This document shows positions 34,304-43,047 of a stretch of DNA of 64,000 nt, in pieces. The notes beneath the pieces are model-generated. The model made no database searches, was not told the origin of the DNA, and saw only the letters and a program-made list of their open reading frames with translations. The stretch is taken from NCBI GenBank assembly GCA_934316845.1, contig CAKRDZ010000004.1:1-64000 (forward strand), in the 5' to 3' direction. A program made the translations under genes and the position numbers. The stretch's first letter is position 1. Each line of letters starts with the position of its first letter. The DNA comes from an uncultured Eubacterium sp. (GTDB lineage Bacteria; Bacillota; Clostridia; Lachnospirales; Lachnospiraceae).

Positions 34304-35407
34304 TTATTCCTTAATCTTGGCATTTTCACCGACCATATCGATCACTTTGTTGGTAAGCAGCGTGATCTTATAGTATTTTTCAATCGTGATCACATCTCCG
34401 TAAAGATCTTTGAAGTTCTGCTTCAATTCGTCTACGGTTCCACCCTGCTCTTCCACTTTCTGCATCTCTTTCGTGATCTCATCGTCTGAAACGGTGATAC
34501 CCTCTTTTTCTGCAATGGCTTCTGTCAAAAGCTGCGTCTTCGCAATGCTCTGCGCTGCCTTTTTTAACTGTTCTTTATAAGTATCTTCCGTCATGCCGGA
34601 CTGTGTCAGGAAAGTATTGAAATCATCAAAACCATACTGCTTTGCTGTGTAGCGGTAATATGCCTCCAACTGGGAACTTGCCGTATTCACAATCGAATCC
34701 GGATATTTCTTCACTTCTGCTTTATCTTCTACTTGACCATAAGCAGTCGATCCTGCACTATCTTTCTTTTCCTTCTTCAAGTCATCCACGATAGATTTTT
34801 TGTACTCTTCAATCGTTTTGTATTCGGTTTTTTCAGAAACCAGCTTGTCTGTCAGTTTCGGTGTATTGGTCTTTGAAATGTAGTTCAAAGTTACCGTAAA
34901 TACCGCTGCTTTTCCGGCAAGATCTTTATTATTGGTGTAGTCATCCGGGAATTTGAGGTTAAGATCTTTGGTTTCACCCGGTTTCATCCCGATGACACCA
35001 TCATCAAATCCATCAATAAATCCGGAAGATCCAAGAGTAATGGCACTTCCCGAAGCACTTCCGCCCTCGAAAGCCTTGCCATCTGTCTTTCCTTCGTAAT
35101 CAATATTTACCGTATCGCCTTTTTTACATTTTCCTTTTTTAACCTTCTTCTCCGTAGAGTTCTGGCTGACAAAGGAGTCCAGCTGAGACTGTACTTCATC
35201 ATCGGATACCGTACAATCTACTTCAATCCCTTTATACTCAGGAATTGTCACACACTCCGACGCAACATAGTCATCGTCCTGCGATGCGGTTGTTGTCGTG
35301 CTGGAATCTTCTCCTGTAAATTTGCTCTTTATCTCGCTCCAGGAACATCCTGTAAGCATCAAAGAAGCGGATAATACCATACTTAAAATAACTGCTCGTC
35401 TTTTCAC
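34304..35407 (-). CDS. Trigger-factor-like lipoprotein peptidyl-prolyl isomerase
   Basis: A 367-residue lipoprotein (lipobox LTGC, cysteine at 21). After a Thr/Ser/Asp-rich linker, residues about 90-180 form an FKBP-type isomerase domain: GDTVNIDYEGKTDGKAFEGG, FIDGFDDGVIGMKPGE, LKFPDDY. Residues 190-367 resemble the C-terminal chaperone arms of trigger factor, without its ribosome-binding domain. It would fold exported proteins outside the membrane, perhaps including the giant protein encoded next to it (inference). The start is GTG with AGGAGG before it. It lies after trpA but has its own terminator. Confidence 0.88.
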   Translation of the reverse strand: MKRRAVILSMVLSASLMLTGCSWSEIKSKFTGEDSSTTTTASQDDDYVASECVTIPEYKGIEVDCTVSDDEVQSQLDSFVSQNSTEKKVKKGKCKKGDTVNIDYEGKTDGKAFEGGSASGSAITLGSSGFIDGFDDGVIGMKPGETKDLNLKFPDDYTNNKDLAGKAAVFTVTLNYISKTNTPKLTDKLVSEKTEYKTIEEYKKSIVDDLKKEKKDSAGSTAYGQVEDKAEVKKYPDSIVNTASSQLEAYYRYTAKQYGFDDFNTFLTQSGMTEDTYKEQLKKAAQSIAKTQLLTEAIAEKEGITVSDDEITKEMQKVEEQGGTVDELKQNFKDLYGDVITIEKYYKITLLTNKVIDMVGENAKIKE

Positions 35408-35491
35408 TTCGTTTTCCTCCTAATAACTTAACGTTAATATTCATTCTATCACACTTTATAAGAAATTAAAAGTGAAATTTTGTTCATAATT

Positions 35492-36262
35492 TTAGGAAAT
35501 GGCATTTTTCATGCTTTTCACATACTCTGCTACCGGATTGATGCAGTCTTTTCCATTCGTCTCGATCAGCTTCACAATGGCACTTCCTACGATCACACCA
35601 TCGGAAAATGCTGCCATCTCTTTTGCCTGCTCCGGTGTCGAGATACCAAATCCGATCGCACATGGAATGTCTTTTGTCTTCTTTACCTGCTCGATCATCT
35701 GTGCCACACCTTTGTTGATCGAGCTCCGCATACCGGTTACACCGAGACTGGACACACAGTATACGAATCCTTTTGCCTCTGCCGCAATCGCCTGGATGCG
35801 GTCGTGGGATGTCGGTGCGATCAGGGATATAACATCCAGTCCGTATTGGGAAAATACGGAATCCATTTCTTCTTTCTCTTCAAACGGAACATCCGGAATG
35901 ATCACTCCACTCATACCGATCTCTTTGGAACGTCTGGCAAATTTTTCAATGCCGTAAACAAAGATTACATTTGCATATGTCATAAACACCATAGGAACGT
36001 GCATTTTATCCCGGATGGACTCTACCATATCAAAGATCTTGTCGGTCGTCGTTCCTGCCGCCAATGCCCTCTCGTCGGCTTTCTGGATAACAATTCCCTC
36101 CGCGACCGGATCCGAAAACGGGATTCCGATCTCAATCAGATCTGCGCCGCTTTCCTGCAACACCGGAAGAAGTTCTCTGGTTGTTTCCAAGTCCGGATCT
36201 CCTGCTGTTACAAATGGTATAAATGCTTTTCCATGATCAAATGCCTGTGCTATCTTACTCAT
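35492..36262 (-). CDS. trpA: Tryptophan synthase alpha chain
   Basis: A 256-residue TIM-barrel subunit cleaving indole-3-glycerol phosphate to indole, which is channelled to TrpB. The catalytic glutamate lies in LIEIGIPFSDP and the aspartate in the same stretch; the phosphate loop is GFGISTPEQA. ATG 36262 is chosen: it overlaps the trpB stop by 8 bp and has a G-rich ribosome site before it, whereas the open frame continues upstream into trpB. It is the last gene of the trp operon. Confidence 0.96.
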   Translation of the reverse strand: MSKIAQAFDHGKAFIPFVTAGDPDLETTRELLPVLQESGADLIEIGIPFSDPVAEGIVIQKADERALAAGTTTDKIFDMVESIRDKMHVPMVFMTYANVIFVYGIEKFARRSKEIGMSGVIIPDVPFEEKEEMDSVFSQYGLDVISLIAPTSHDRIQAIAAEAKGFVYCVSSLGVTGMRSSINKGVAQMIEQVKKTKDIPCAIGFGISTPEQAKEMAAFSDGVIVGSAIVKLIETNGKDCINPVAEYVKSMKNAIS

Positions 36263-37445
36263 AAAGTTCGACCCCCCTGTATCTTGCAATGGCTGCCACA
36301 TCTTTGTCGCCACGTCCTGAAATATTTACTACAATGATCTGATCCTTATTCATCGTCGGTGCCAGTTTTCTCGCATATGCTAAGGCATGGGAACTCTCGA
36401 TCGCCGGAATGATTCCCTCGATCCTTGACAGATATTCAAATGCGGAAACGGCTTCTTCGTCTGTGACCGGCACATACCGGGCACGGCCGATGTCATGCAG
36501 ATGGGCATGTTCCGGTCCGATTCCCGGATAGTCAAGCCCTGCTGAGATCGAATATACCGGTGCGATCTGTCCGTATTCATCCTGACAGAAATAGGATTTC
36601 ATGCCGTGAAATACGCCCAGTGTTCCATTGGCGATGGTTGCTGCGTTTTTATCGGTATTTACTCCGTGTCCGGCAGCTTCACAGCCGATCAGCTGTACGG
36701 ATTCATCCGGAATAAAATCATAAAAGGCACCCATCGCATTGCTGCCGCCACCGACGCAGGCAATGACAGCATCCGGAAGTTTTCCTTCCCGTTCCATCAG
36801 CTGGGATTTAATTTCTTTTCCGATGACACTCTGGAAATCTCTTACAATTTCCGGAAATGGTGCCGGCCCCATAACGGAACCGATTACATAATGCGTATCA
36901 TCAATACGGTTGGTCCACTCACGAAGAGTCTCATTTACTGCATCTTTCAACGTCTGTGTTCCGCTTGTCACCGCATGTACTTTAGCGCCCAAAAGTTCCA
37001 TACGATATACATTCAGCGCCTGGCGTTCGGTATCTTCTTTTCCCATAAACACCTCACATTCCATACCAAGGAATGCGGCGATCGTCGCTGTCGCCACACC
37101 ATGCTGGCCGGCACCGGTCTCTGCGATCAGGCGTTTCTTTCCCATTCGTTTTGCTAACAGCGCCTGGCCGAGTGCATTGTTTAATTTATGGGATCCGGTA
37201 TGGTTCAGATCTTCTCGTTTCAGATAAATCTTCGCGCCTCCCAGATCTTTTGTCATACGATCCGCATAATATAAAAGGGATGGTCTGCCTACGTAAGTTG
37301 CCAGCATTTCATTAAACTCTCTTACAAAATCCGGATCCTCCTTATATTTTCGATATGCCTGTTCCAATTCAATTACGGCATTCATCAATGTTTCCGGGAT
37401 ATATTGTCCCCCGTGAATACCAAAACGTCCTCTAGATTTCGACAT
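36255..37445 (-). CDS. trpB: Tryptophan synthase beta chain
   Basis: A 396-residue PLP enzyme joining indole and serine to tryptophan. The PLP lysine is in HTGSHKLNNALGQ (near residue 86), and the phosphate-binding loop is CVGGGSNAMG. ATG 37445 has GGAG 9 bases upstream; it overlaps the end of trpF by 14 bp, so translation is coupled. Typical TrpB1 type, complete. Confidence 0.97.
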   Translation of the reverse strand: MSKSRGRFGIHGGQYIPETLMNAVIELEQAYRKYKEDPDFVREFNEMLATYVGRPSLLYYADRMTKDLGGAKIYLKREDLNHTGSHKLNNALGQALLAKRMGKKRLIAETGAGQHGVATATIAAFLGMECEVFMGKEDTERQALNVYRMELLGAKVHAVTSGTQTLKDAVNETLREWTNRIDDTHYVIGSVMGPAPFPEIVRDFQSVIGKEIKSQLMEREGKLPDAVIACVGGGSNAMGAFYDFIPDESVQLIGCEAAGHGVNTDKNAATIANGTLGVFHGMKSYFCQDEYGQIAPVYSISAGLDYPGIGPEHAHLHDIGRARYVPVTDEEAVSAFEYLSRIEGIIPAIESSHALAYARKLAPTMNKDQIIVVNISGRGDKDVAAIARYRGVELYE

Positions 37446-38055
37446 TTTCTTCATCTCCAATCTTTTTAATCTCTTTCATTTTTTCCACATTTTTACAGCC
37501 ATCTATCTCAATTCCACCGCTGATATCCAGGGCATAGGCCGGCACCTGCTGCATGGCCTGCCGCACATTGGAGGCATTCAAGCCGCCTGCCAGAAAAAAC
37601 GGATGGCGCAGGTCTTCCGGGATCATCGTCCAGTCAAATGCATTTCCGGTTCCTCCGTACACCCCCGGCTGATATGCGTCAATCAGCAGATAATCACAAT
37701 CCATCGCATCGGCTTTTCGGATGCTTTCCACATCTTTTGCCCGGACGGCTTTGATCACTTTCGCTCCTGTCGCTTCTTTAATCTGAAGAACTTCCTCATT
37801 ACTCTCGTCTCCATGAAGCTGAACCATATCAATTGCCTTTTCTTTCACATAGCGTATGATCGTCTCCGGCTTCTCATTCACGAATACACCAACCACCGGA
37901 ATCTCCGGCAATATCAAGGATCTAAGTTCCATTGCCTGCTCTTTTGTGATCTGACGTCTGCTCTTTGCCAATATAAATCCGGCGTAGTCCGGTTTTACTT
38001 CGTTGACATAGGCTGCGTCTTCGGGTCTTCGTATGCCGCAAAATTTTATCTTCAT
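37432..38055 (-). CDS. trpF: Phosphoribosylanthranilate isomerase
   Basis: A 207-residue TIM-barrel enzyme, third step of the pathway after TrpD. It starts MKIKFCGIRRPEDA with the family cysteine (KxCG) and carries the catalytic aspartate in YLLIDAYQPG and the phosphate loop FFLAGGLNASN. It starts 5 bases after the trpC stop and overlaps trpB. Confidence 0.95.
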   Translation of the reverse strand: MKIKFCGIRRPEDAAYVNEVKPDYAGFILAKSRRQITKEQAMELRSLILPEIPVVGVFVNEKPETIIRYVKEKAIDMVQLHGDESNEEVLQIKEATGAKVIKAVRAKDVESIRKADAMDCDYLLIDAYQPGVYGGTGNAFDWTMIPEDLRHPFFLAGGLNASNVRQAMQQVPAYALDISGGIEIDGCKNVEKMKEIKKIGDEENVEI

Positions 38056-38059
38056 GGCA

Positions 38060-38839
38060 TTACCGTCCTTTCAGCCGGCGCAGTGTCGCCTCTTTGTCAG
38101 GACTCCGCATCAGCGTTTCTCCGATCAGTACTCCATCGACACCGCCTTGTTCCAGTGCGGCAATGTCCTCTCTGGATTTGATCCCGCTTTCCGCCACAAA
38201 TAAAATGTCCGAAGGAATGTGCTTTCTCTGTCGAATGCAGTTATTGATATCGACTTCAAATGTCTTCAGATTGCGGTTATTGACACCAATGATCCTTGCT
38301 CCGGCGCGCACCGCCATATTAATCTCTTCTTCATCGTGCGCCTCCACCAGTGCCGAAAGTCCCAGACTATGGCTGAGGGCGATCCATTCGCGAAGCGTAT
38401 CCTCGTCTAAGAGGGAACAGATCAGAAGCACGGCACTCGCTCCGATCACCTTCGCCTCATAGATCATATATTCATCCACGGTAAAATCTTTCCGAAGCAG
38501 CGGAATATTTACCGTTTCCTGTATTTCCTGTAAATATTCGGTGCTTCCCATAAAATAGTCCGGTTCTGTCAATACGGAAATGCAGTCAGCACCTATTTTT
38601 TCGTATTCAGCCGCAATGTCAAGATATGGAAAATGTTCTGCGATGACTCCTTTGGAAGGAGACGCCTTTTTTATCTCGCAGATAAACGAAACTCCCTTCT
38701 TCTGCAATTGCTTTTCAAAGGGGAACCCTGTCTCCGGGTTCAAAGAAAGTGCCTTTTGCTCCATTTCTTCCAAACTGACTTTCTTTTTGCATTCTGCCAC
38801 TCGCTCTCTTGTCTTTGCCGCGATCTCATCTAAAATCAT
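38060..38839 (-). CDS. trpC: Indole-3-glycerol phosphate synthase
   Basis: A 259-residue TIM barrel closing the indole ring. Key segments are FICEIKKASPSKGVI (catalytic lysine), PLLRKDFTVDEY, GVNNRNLKTFEVD and VAESGIKSREDI. AGGGAGG precedes the ATG. It lies between trpD and trpF with short gaps. Single-function protein, not fused to TrpF. Confidence 0.96.
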   Translation of the reverse strand: MILDEIAAKTRERVAECKKKVSLEEMEQKALSLNPETGFPFEKQLQKKGVSFICEIKKASPSKGVIAEHFPYLDIAAEYEKIGADCISVLTEPDYFMGSTEYLQEIQETVNIPLLRKDFTVDEYMIYEAKVIGASAVLLICSLLDEDTLREWIALSHSLGLSALVEAHDEEEINMAVRAGARIIGVNNRNLKTFEVDINNCIRQRKHIPSDILFVAESGIKSREDIAALEQGGVDGVLIGETLMRSPDKEATLRRLKGR

Positions 38840-38859
38840 AAGTTTCCTCCCTGCCGGAT

Positions 38860-39873
38860 TCAGACATTGGTTTCTTTTACAAATTCTTCCAGTTTTTCAA
38901 GAGCCTTTCCGCTGTCGATCATTTCTTTGGCAAGAGCAACTCCTTCTTCCATCGTAATGCCCTCTTTTCCAAGATAAATGGCAATTCCGGCATTCATTAA
39001 GATCACATTTCTCTTTGCCCCGGTTTCTTTTCCTGACAGGATATCTCTTGTGATCTGTGCATTTTCCTGTGGTGTGCCTCCGATCAGTTCTTCCAGATCG
39101 CAGGTTTCAAATCCAAATTGTTCCGGCGTGATGTCAAAGGATGTCAATCCGCCGTCACGGATCTCACAGCAATGGGTCGGGCCGGTAAGGGTGATCTCGT
39201 CAAGTCCGTCATTTCCACAAACTGCCATGCCTCGTTTTACCCCAAGATTTTTCAGCACTTCTGCCAGTTTTTCAACCAGATCGTTGTTATATACACCCAG
39301 AAGCTGAATGCTTGCGTTTGCCGGGTTGGTAAGCGGACCAAGGATATTGAATATCGTACGCTCTCCCATTTCTTTTCGAACCGGGCCGACATTTTTCATG
39401 GAAGAATGATAATACTGTGCAAACAAGAAACTCATTTTTACTTTATCAAGAACCTCTTTGCTCTTTTTATCATCAATCGAAATGTCTGCTCCCAGACTTT
39501 CCAGTACGTCTGCAGCACCGCTTTTACTGGATACGCTTCGATTTCCATGTTTTGCCACCGGGATTCCTGCCGCAGCGATAACAAATGCAGATGTGGTGGA
39601 AATGTTAAAGGTTCCCACTTCGTCTCCGCCGGTTCCTACGATTTCAAGGACATCATAATCCGGTGTCAAATGTACACCAAGATCACGCATGGCCTGTGCG
39701 GATGCTGTGATCTCTGTAATGGTTTCGCCTTTCATACGAAGCGCCGTAAGGTACGTTGCCATCAATATCTGGGATGCTTCCCCTGACATGATTTCTTTCA
39801 TTGCCCCCTGCGCCATCTCATAACTTAAATCTTTTCCATTAATTACTTCATGAATTGCCTCTTTAATTACCAT
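38860..39873 (-). CDS. trpD: Anthranilate phosphoribosyltransferase
   Basis: A 337-residue enzyme attaching phosphoribosyl to anthranilate. The PRPP-binding glycine loop is EIVGTGGDEVGTFNISTT and a second loop is KHGNRSVSSKSGAADVLE. AAGGAGG lies before the ATG. It is separate from TrpG, unlike the fused TrpGD of enteric bacteria. Confidence 0.96.
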   Translation of the reverse strand: MVIKEAIHEVINGKDLSYEMAQGAMKEIMSGEASQILMATYLTALRMKGETITEITASAQAMRDLGVHLTPDYDVLEIVGTGGDEVGTFNISTTSAFVIAAAGIPVAKHGNRSVSSKSGAADVLESLGADISIDDKKSKEVLDKVKMSFLFAQYYHSSMKNVGPVRKEMGERTIFNILGPLTNPANASIQLLGVYNNDLVEKLAEVLKNLGVKRGMAVCGNDGLDEITLTGPTHCCEIRDGGLTSFDITPEQFGFETCDLEELIGGTPQENAQITRDILSGKETGAKRNVILMNAGIAIYLGKEGITMEEGVALAKEMIDSGKALEKLEEFVKETNV

Positions 39874-39892
39874 GATAAATGCCTCCTTGAAA

Positions 39893-40462
39893 TTATATTG
39901 TCGTTAAAAAATTGTTTAAGATCACTCTGCCGTCCGGTGTCAGGATGGATTCCGGATGAAATTGTAATCCATAAATCTTTTTTTCTCTGTGTCTTACTGC
40001 CATTACTTCCTGTTTGTCATCGACGGAGATTACTTTGAGTTCTTCCGGGATCGTCTCAATGTCTGCGATCAGGGAATGATATCTTGCCACGTCGATTCGT
40101 TCTGGAAGATTGTGGAAAATCGGATCTTCGGTATCAATTTTTACATTGCTTTTTTTCCCATGCATCAATTGTTTCGCATGACAGATCGTGGCTCCAAATA
40201 CTTCGCAGATTGCCTGATGTCCCAGGCACACGCCCAGAATCGGGATCTCACCGCCTAAACTGCGGATCACAGCTTCACACACACCGGCATCTTTCGGATA
40301 CCCCGGCCCCGGTGACAAAATGATATGACTTGGTTTCATCGCCCGGATCTCCTCCACGGTTTTTTCATCGTTCCGGATCACTTTAATATCCGGATTGATT
40401 TCCCCGATCAGCTGAACGAGGTTATAAGAAAAACTGTCATAATTATCAATTAAGAGAATCAT
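39893..40462 (-). CDS. trpG: Anthranilate synthase glutamine amidotransferase subunit
   Basis: A 189-residue class I glutamine amidotransferase feeding ammonia to TrpE. The catalytic cysteine is in GVCLGHQAI (near residue 79), and H and E appear in LQFHPESILT. Its start overlaps the trpE stop (ATGA). The same subunit might also serve folate synthesis in organisms lacking PabA; context says tryptophan. Confidence 0.95.
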   Translation of the reverse strand: MILLIDNYDSFSYNLVQLIGEINPDIKVIRNDEKTVEEIRAMKPSHIILSPGPGYPKDAGVCEAVIRSLGGEIPILGVCLGHQAICEVFGATICHAKQLMHGKKSNVKIDTEDPIFHNLPERIDVARYHSLIADIETIPEELKVISVDDKQEVMAVRHREKKIYGLQFHPESILTPDGRVILNNFLTTI

Positions 40463-41928
40463 ATCATCAAACCTCCTGTCATATCTTTTCCTGCATTTTG
40501 TATTGCGTCGATCACTGCTCTCGCTTTGTTGCCGGATTCTTCGTATTCCAGTCGTGGCCGGCTGTCAGCGACGATACCGCCTCCTGCCTGTACATAGACT
40601 TTTCCGTCTTTCTTTACCGCCATACGAATGGCGATACAAGTGTCCAGGTTTCCGCTGAAATCAAGATAGCCAAGTGCCCCTCCGTATATTCCACGCGGTT
40701 CGCTTTCCAGTTCATCAATGATCTCGCATGCACGGATCTTCGGCGCTCCGGACAACGTTCCTGCCGGCAGTACTGATTTCACGGCATCCAGTGCATCAGC
40801 GTCCTCCCGGATATCTGCTTCCACCTGCGAACAAATATGCATGATCTTCGAATATTTATGGATCATCATATATTTCGTTACATCCACAGTTCCAAATTCT
40901 GCGATGCGTCCCAGATCGTTTCGTCCCAGATCGACGAGCATGTTATGCTCTGACAATTCTTTTTCGTCACCGAGAAGATCTTTGACAAGGGCTTCATCTT
41001 CCGCTTCATCTTTTCCTCTCGGTCTGGATCCCGCCACCGGAAATGTCGTCAATCTTCCGTCCTGCAAACGAACCAGCGTCTCCGGCGAGGTACTCATGAT
41101 CTCCACATCATCCAGATTCATGTAAACCATGTACGGCGAAGAATTTGTCGTCCGAAGCACACGGTACGGCTGAATCAGGCTTCCTTCGTACGGACTGACA
41201 AATCGTCTGGAGATTACCGCCTGAAAAATATCTCCATCGCGGATATACTCTTTTGTCTTCTCAACAATATCTTCATATTCTTTTTCCGATACATTACATT
41301 CAAATTTCACTTTGTCATAAGAAGGAAATTCCGATAATTTTGTCTCCTCCTGAATCATAGTGATAATGTCATCAATCTCTTTTTCTGCCTTTTGCAGATT
41401 CTGCTGTAAATCCCCTTTGGTCTTTACATTTCCTACCACAATGATCTTTTGCTTTAATTGATCGTACGCGATCACTTTATCGAAAAGCATCAGATCATAA
41501 TCATTAAATTCGCCGCGCTTGATATTTAACACCGGCTCTGCATGTTCGATCATCGCATACGCAAAATATCCAACAAATCCTCCGGTAAACGGCGGCATAT
41601 CTTCCATCTTCGGCGAACGGTACTGCTTTAAAATATCCCGGATCACCTGAAACGAATCCTTTGTCGTGATCGTCTTTTTTTCTCCCTTTTCTTCGATCAC
41701 AACCTCATCCCGGAAGCAGGATACCCGCATCACCGGATCGTAACCAAGAAAAGAATAACGTCCCCATTTTTCTCCTCCTTCTACACTTTCCAGAAGGTAA
41801 AAACGTTTCTTCTTCGCCGCAATTTTCTGCAGCAGCGCAATGGGCGTCACAAGATCCGCATAAATTTCTTTTTTTACCGGGATCACATCATAATCCGCCG
41901 CATATTTTTTGATTTTTTCTAACAACAT
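40459..41928 (-). CDS. trpE: Anthranilate synthase component I
   Basis: A 489-residue chorismate-using enzyme making anthranilate. The C-terminal chorismate domain is clear: FQAVISRRF, SPETLVRLQDGRLTTFPVAGSRPRG, LPAGTLSGAPKIRACEII and YGGALGYLDFSG. The N-terminal LLESVEGGEKWGRYSFLG holds the tryptophan feedback site (LLES-type motif). ATG 41928 is preferred, with AAAGGAG 12 bases before it and good spacing; the frame extends upstream but only into the leader terminator. First gene after the T-box. Confidence 0.95.
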   Translation of the reverse strand: MLLEKIKKYAADYDVIPVKKEIYADLVTPIALLQKIAAKKKRFYLLESVEGGEKWGRYSFLGYDPVMRVSCFRDEVVIEEKGEKKTITTKDSFQVIRDILKQYRSPKMEDMPPFTGGFVGYFAYAMIEHAEPVLNIKRGEFNDYDLMLFDKVIAYDQLKQKIIVVGNVKTKGDLQQNLQKAEKEIDDIITMIQEETKLSEFPSYDKVKFECNVSEKEYEDIVEKTKEYIRDGDIFQAVISRRFVSPYEGSLIQPYRVLRTTNSSPYMVYMNLDDVEIMSTSPETLVRLQDGRLTTFPVAGSRPRGKDEAEDEALVKDLLGDEKELSEHNMLVDLGRNDLGRIAEFGTVDVTKYMMIHKYSKIMHICSQVEADIREDADALDAVKSVLPAGTLSGAPKIRACEIIDELESEPRGIYGGALGYLDFSGNLDTCIAIRMAVKKDGKVYVQAGGGIVADSRPRLEYEESGNKARAVIDAIQNAGKDMTGGLMI

Positions 41929-42002
41929 CGTAAACATCTCCTTTTTGTTTATTGCTACGATGTGTGCAAAAGAGATTGCCCGATTGTGCGATACCTGAGG
42001 CA

Positions 42003-42297
42003 ATAAAAAAAGCCTCTGTCACATGTTCTATCACTAGAACAGGGACAAAAGCTATCAACTTCTGCGGTACCACCCTTATTGGCTAATCGGTATAACCCAC
42101 TCATCATGCACCACCATGCACTCCTGTTGTTAACGGTACAGGTTTCCGTCAGCGTCTACTCGATACTCTTTCAAGCTGCCCTCACAAGTCCATTCAAAAT
42201 GATATTGCTGCTGCATCGCACCAACCTGCAGCTCTCTGAAAACAATGTTTCACTTTTACTTACTCTTGCTCATCGGTTTCAATATATTTCATATCTA
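42003..42297 (-). ncRNA. Tryptophan-specific T-box riboswitch of the trp operon
   Basis: The antiterminator T-box sequence AGGGTGGTACCGCA lies at 42076-42063 on the minus strand. A stem I region with AGAGAGC and a GGTTGGTGCGA-type loop is upstream, and the specifier loop reads GAA-TGG-A with TGG at 42192-42190, the tryptophan codon. A terminator follows. Uncharged tRNA-Trp would pair with TGG and the T-box and allow transcription of trpEGDCFBA. Confidence 0.92.
42005..42053 (-). terminator. T-box leader terminator
   Basis: On the minus strand GTTCTA-gtga-TAGAAC with outer GTC/GAC and AGC/GCT pairs, followed by seven T. It is the transcription-off structure of the trp leader. Confidence 0.85.
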
Positions 42298-42303
42298 GAA
42301 ATT

Positions 42304-42331
42304 AGTATATCACTTTTTTTTCAAATGTCAA
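42304..42331 (-). promoter_or_regulatory. Predicted sigma-A promoter of the trp operon
   Basis: TTGACA, 16 bases, TATACT on the minus strand, just before the T-box leader. Confidence 0.75.
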
Positions 42332-42396
42332 CTAGATTTTACAGAAATTTAGAAAACTGTCAGGAAATGCTTTTGTTTCTTCTTTATTTAAATATT

Positions 42397-42425
42397 AAAA
42401 AGGTGCCGGATTGTGGCACCTTTTC
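42397..42425 (-). terminator. Terminator of the small membrane peptide operon
   Basis: GGTGCC and GGCACC pair around ACAATCC on the minus strand, with A-runs and T-runs on both sides, so it may work in both directions. Confidence 0.8.
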
Positions 42426-42434
42426 TTCACAAAA

Positions 42435-42584
42435 TCATTTTTTGAACATTGTCCATATTACAACAGCTAACATTAAAACCGATTCAATTATCACAGCAAT
42501 CCGCAAAACAATAGGCCAATCAAGTGCGCATGCCATAATAAAACTAACGATCAGTAACATAAACAATTCATCTTTCTTTTTCAT
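42435..42584 (-). CDS. Small membrane peptide 3 (49 aa)
   Basis: A 49-residue peptide that begins MKKKDELFML and ends TMFKK. Two hydrophobic stretches (about residues 8-20 and 27-45) are flanked by lysines, a two-pass hairpin topology. I recognise no family. Its ATG overlaps the stop of another open frame (ATGA), suggesting coupled translation; no strong ribosome site is seen. It is the last gene before a terminator. Coding status rests on topology, the neat operon limits and coupling. Confidence 0.5.
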   Translation of the reverse strand: MKKKDELFMLLIVSFIMACALDWPIVLRIAVIIESVLMLAVVIWTMFKK

Positions 42585-42620
42585 TGATTTACTTTAAACG
42601 ATGTGGTATCATCAGAGAAG

Positions 42621-42764
42621 TCAATCACATCTTTCGTTGATAGCTCTTGTTTTCTCCGATGTTTTTTCTTTATCGTCTTCTCCTTTCTTATGCCGCATCA
42701 CAAGCGACACGGCGAACTTAATAAGCCCGACAGCAACCAGAAAAATACCTAATTTTAAAATCAT
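42621..42764 (-). CDS. Small membrane peptide 2 (47 aa)
   Basis: A 47-residue peptide with one transmembrane segment at its start (MILKLGIFLVAVGLIKFAVS) followed by a strongly charged tail rich in K, E and D. AAAGGTG lies about 8 bases upstream. No family recognised. In the downstream overlapping frame the sequence continues STKDVIDFSDDTTSFKVNQ up to the start of peptide 3, so a frameshift joining the two, or a second overlapping gene, is possible. Confidence 0.45.
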   Translation of the reverse strand: MILKLGIFLVAVGLIKFAVSLVMRHKKGEDDKEKTSEKTRAINERCD

Positions 42765-42856
42765 GCTTTACACCTTTGTGAGATTGGCGTTTTCTTTTAC
42801 TTCTTTTGCTTTCCCACATTGGTTGCCTCCTCTCTATAATTTACTTTATTGTCACC

Positions 42857-43009
42857 TCATTTCTTCTGCAAAAATACAACAATGTTTAAAATAATTGAAA
42901 TCAGTGTCATTGCTATAGCCAATGCAAGCCACATAAATTTTGTTGTAACTAACAATGCAAGCATTGTCACCACTGAAATAATTTGTAAAATAATGATTGT
43001 TTTTTCCAT
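42857..43009 (-). CDS. Small membrane peptide 1 (50 aa)
   Basis: A 50-residue peptide, MEKTIIILQ at the start and FLQKK at the end, with two hydrophobic helices (about 4-21 and 26-47) and lysines at both tips. No family recognised. It is first in a small transcript: a TATAAT box lies about 40 bases upstream and a perfect inverted repeat overlaps the -35 region. The ribosome site is weak (GAGAT). It could be a bacteriocin-like, immunity or membrane-stress peptide; nothing in the sequence decides this. Confidence 0.55.
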   Translation of the reverse strand: MEKTIIILQIISVVTMLALLVTTKFMWLALAIAMTLISIILNIVVFLQKK

Positions 43010-43047
43010 TGATTTTATCTCTTTTTTTATTTTTGTTCCTTGTTATG

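Noticed and set aside
36255..36313. A longer trpA start at 36313 inside trpB
   Set aside because: The extension would overlap trpB by 59 bp without a ribosome site, while 36262 has a G-rich site and the usual protein start.
42079..42597. A 172-codon plus-strand frame across the T-box leader
   Set aside because: It runs antisense through the T-box RNA, a terminator and small peptide 3, and has an unnatural composition.
42735..42836. A short minus-strand frame starting MWESKRSKRKR with a strong GAGGAGG site before it
   Set aside because: Good ribosome site, but the 33-residue product is an unbalanced basic sequence that overlaps peptide 2 in another frame; too weak to call as a gene.
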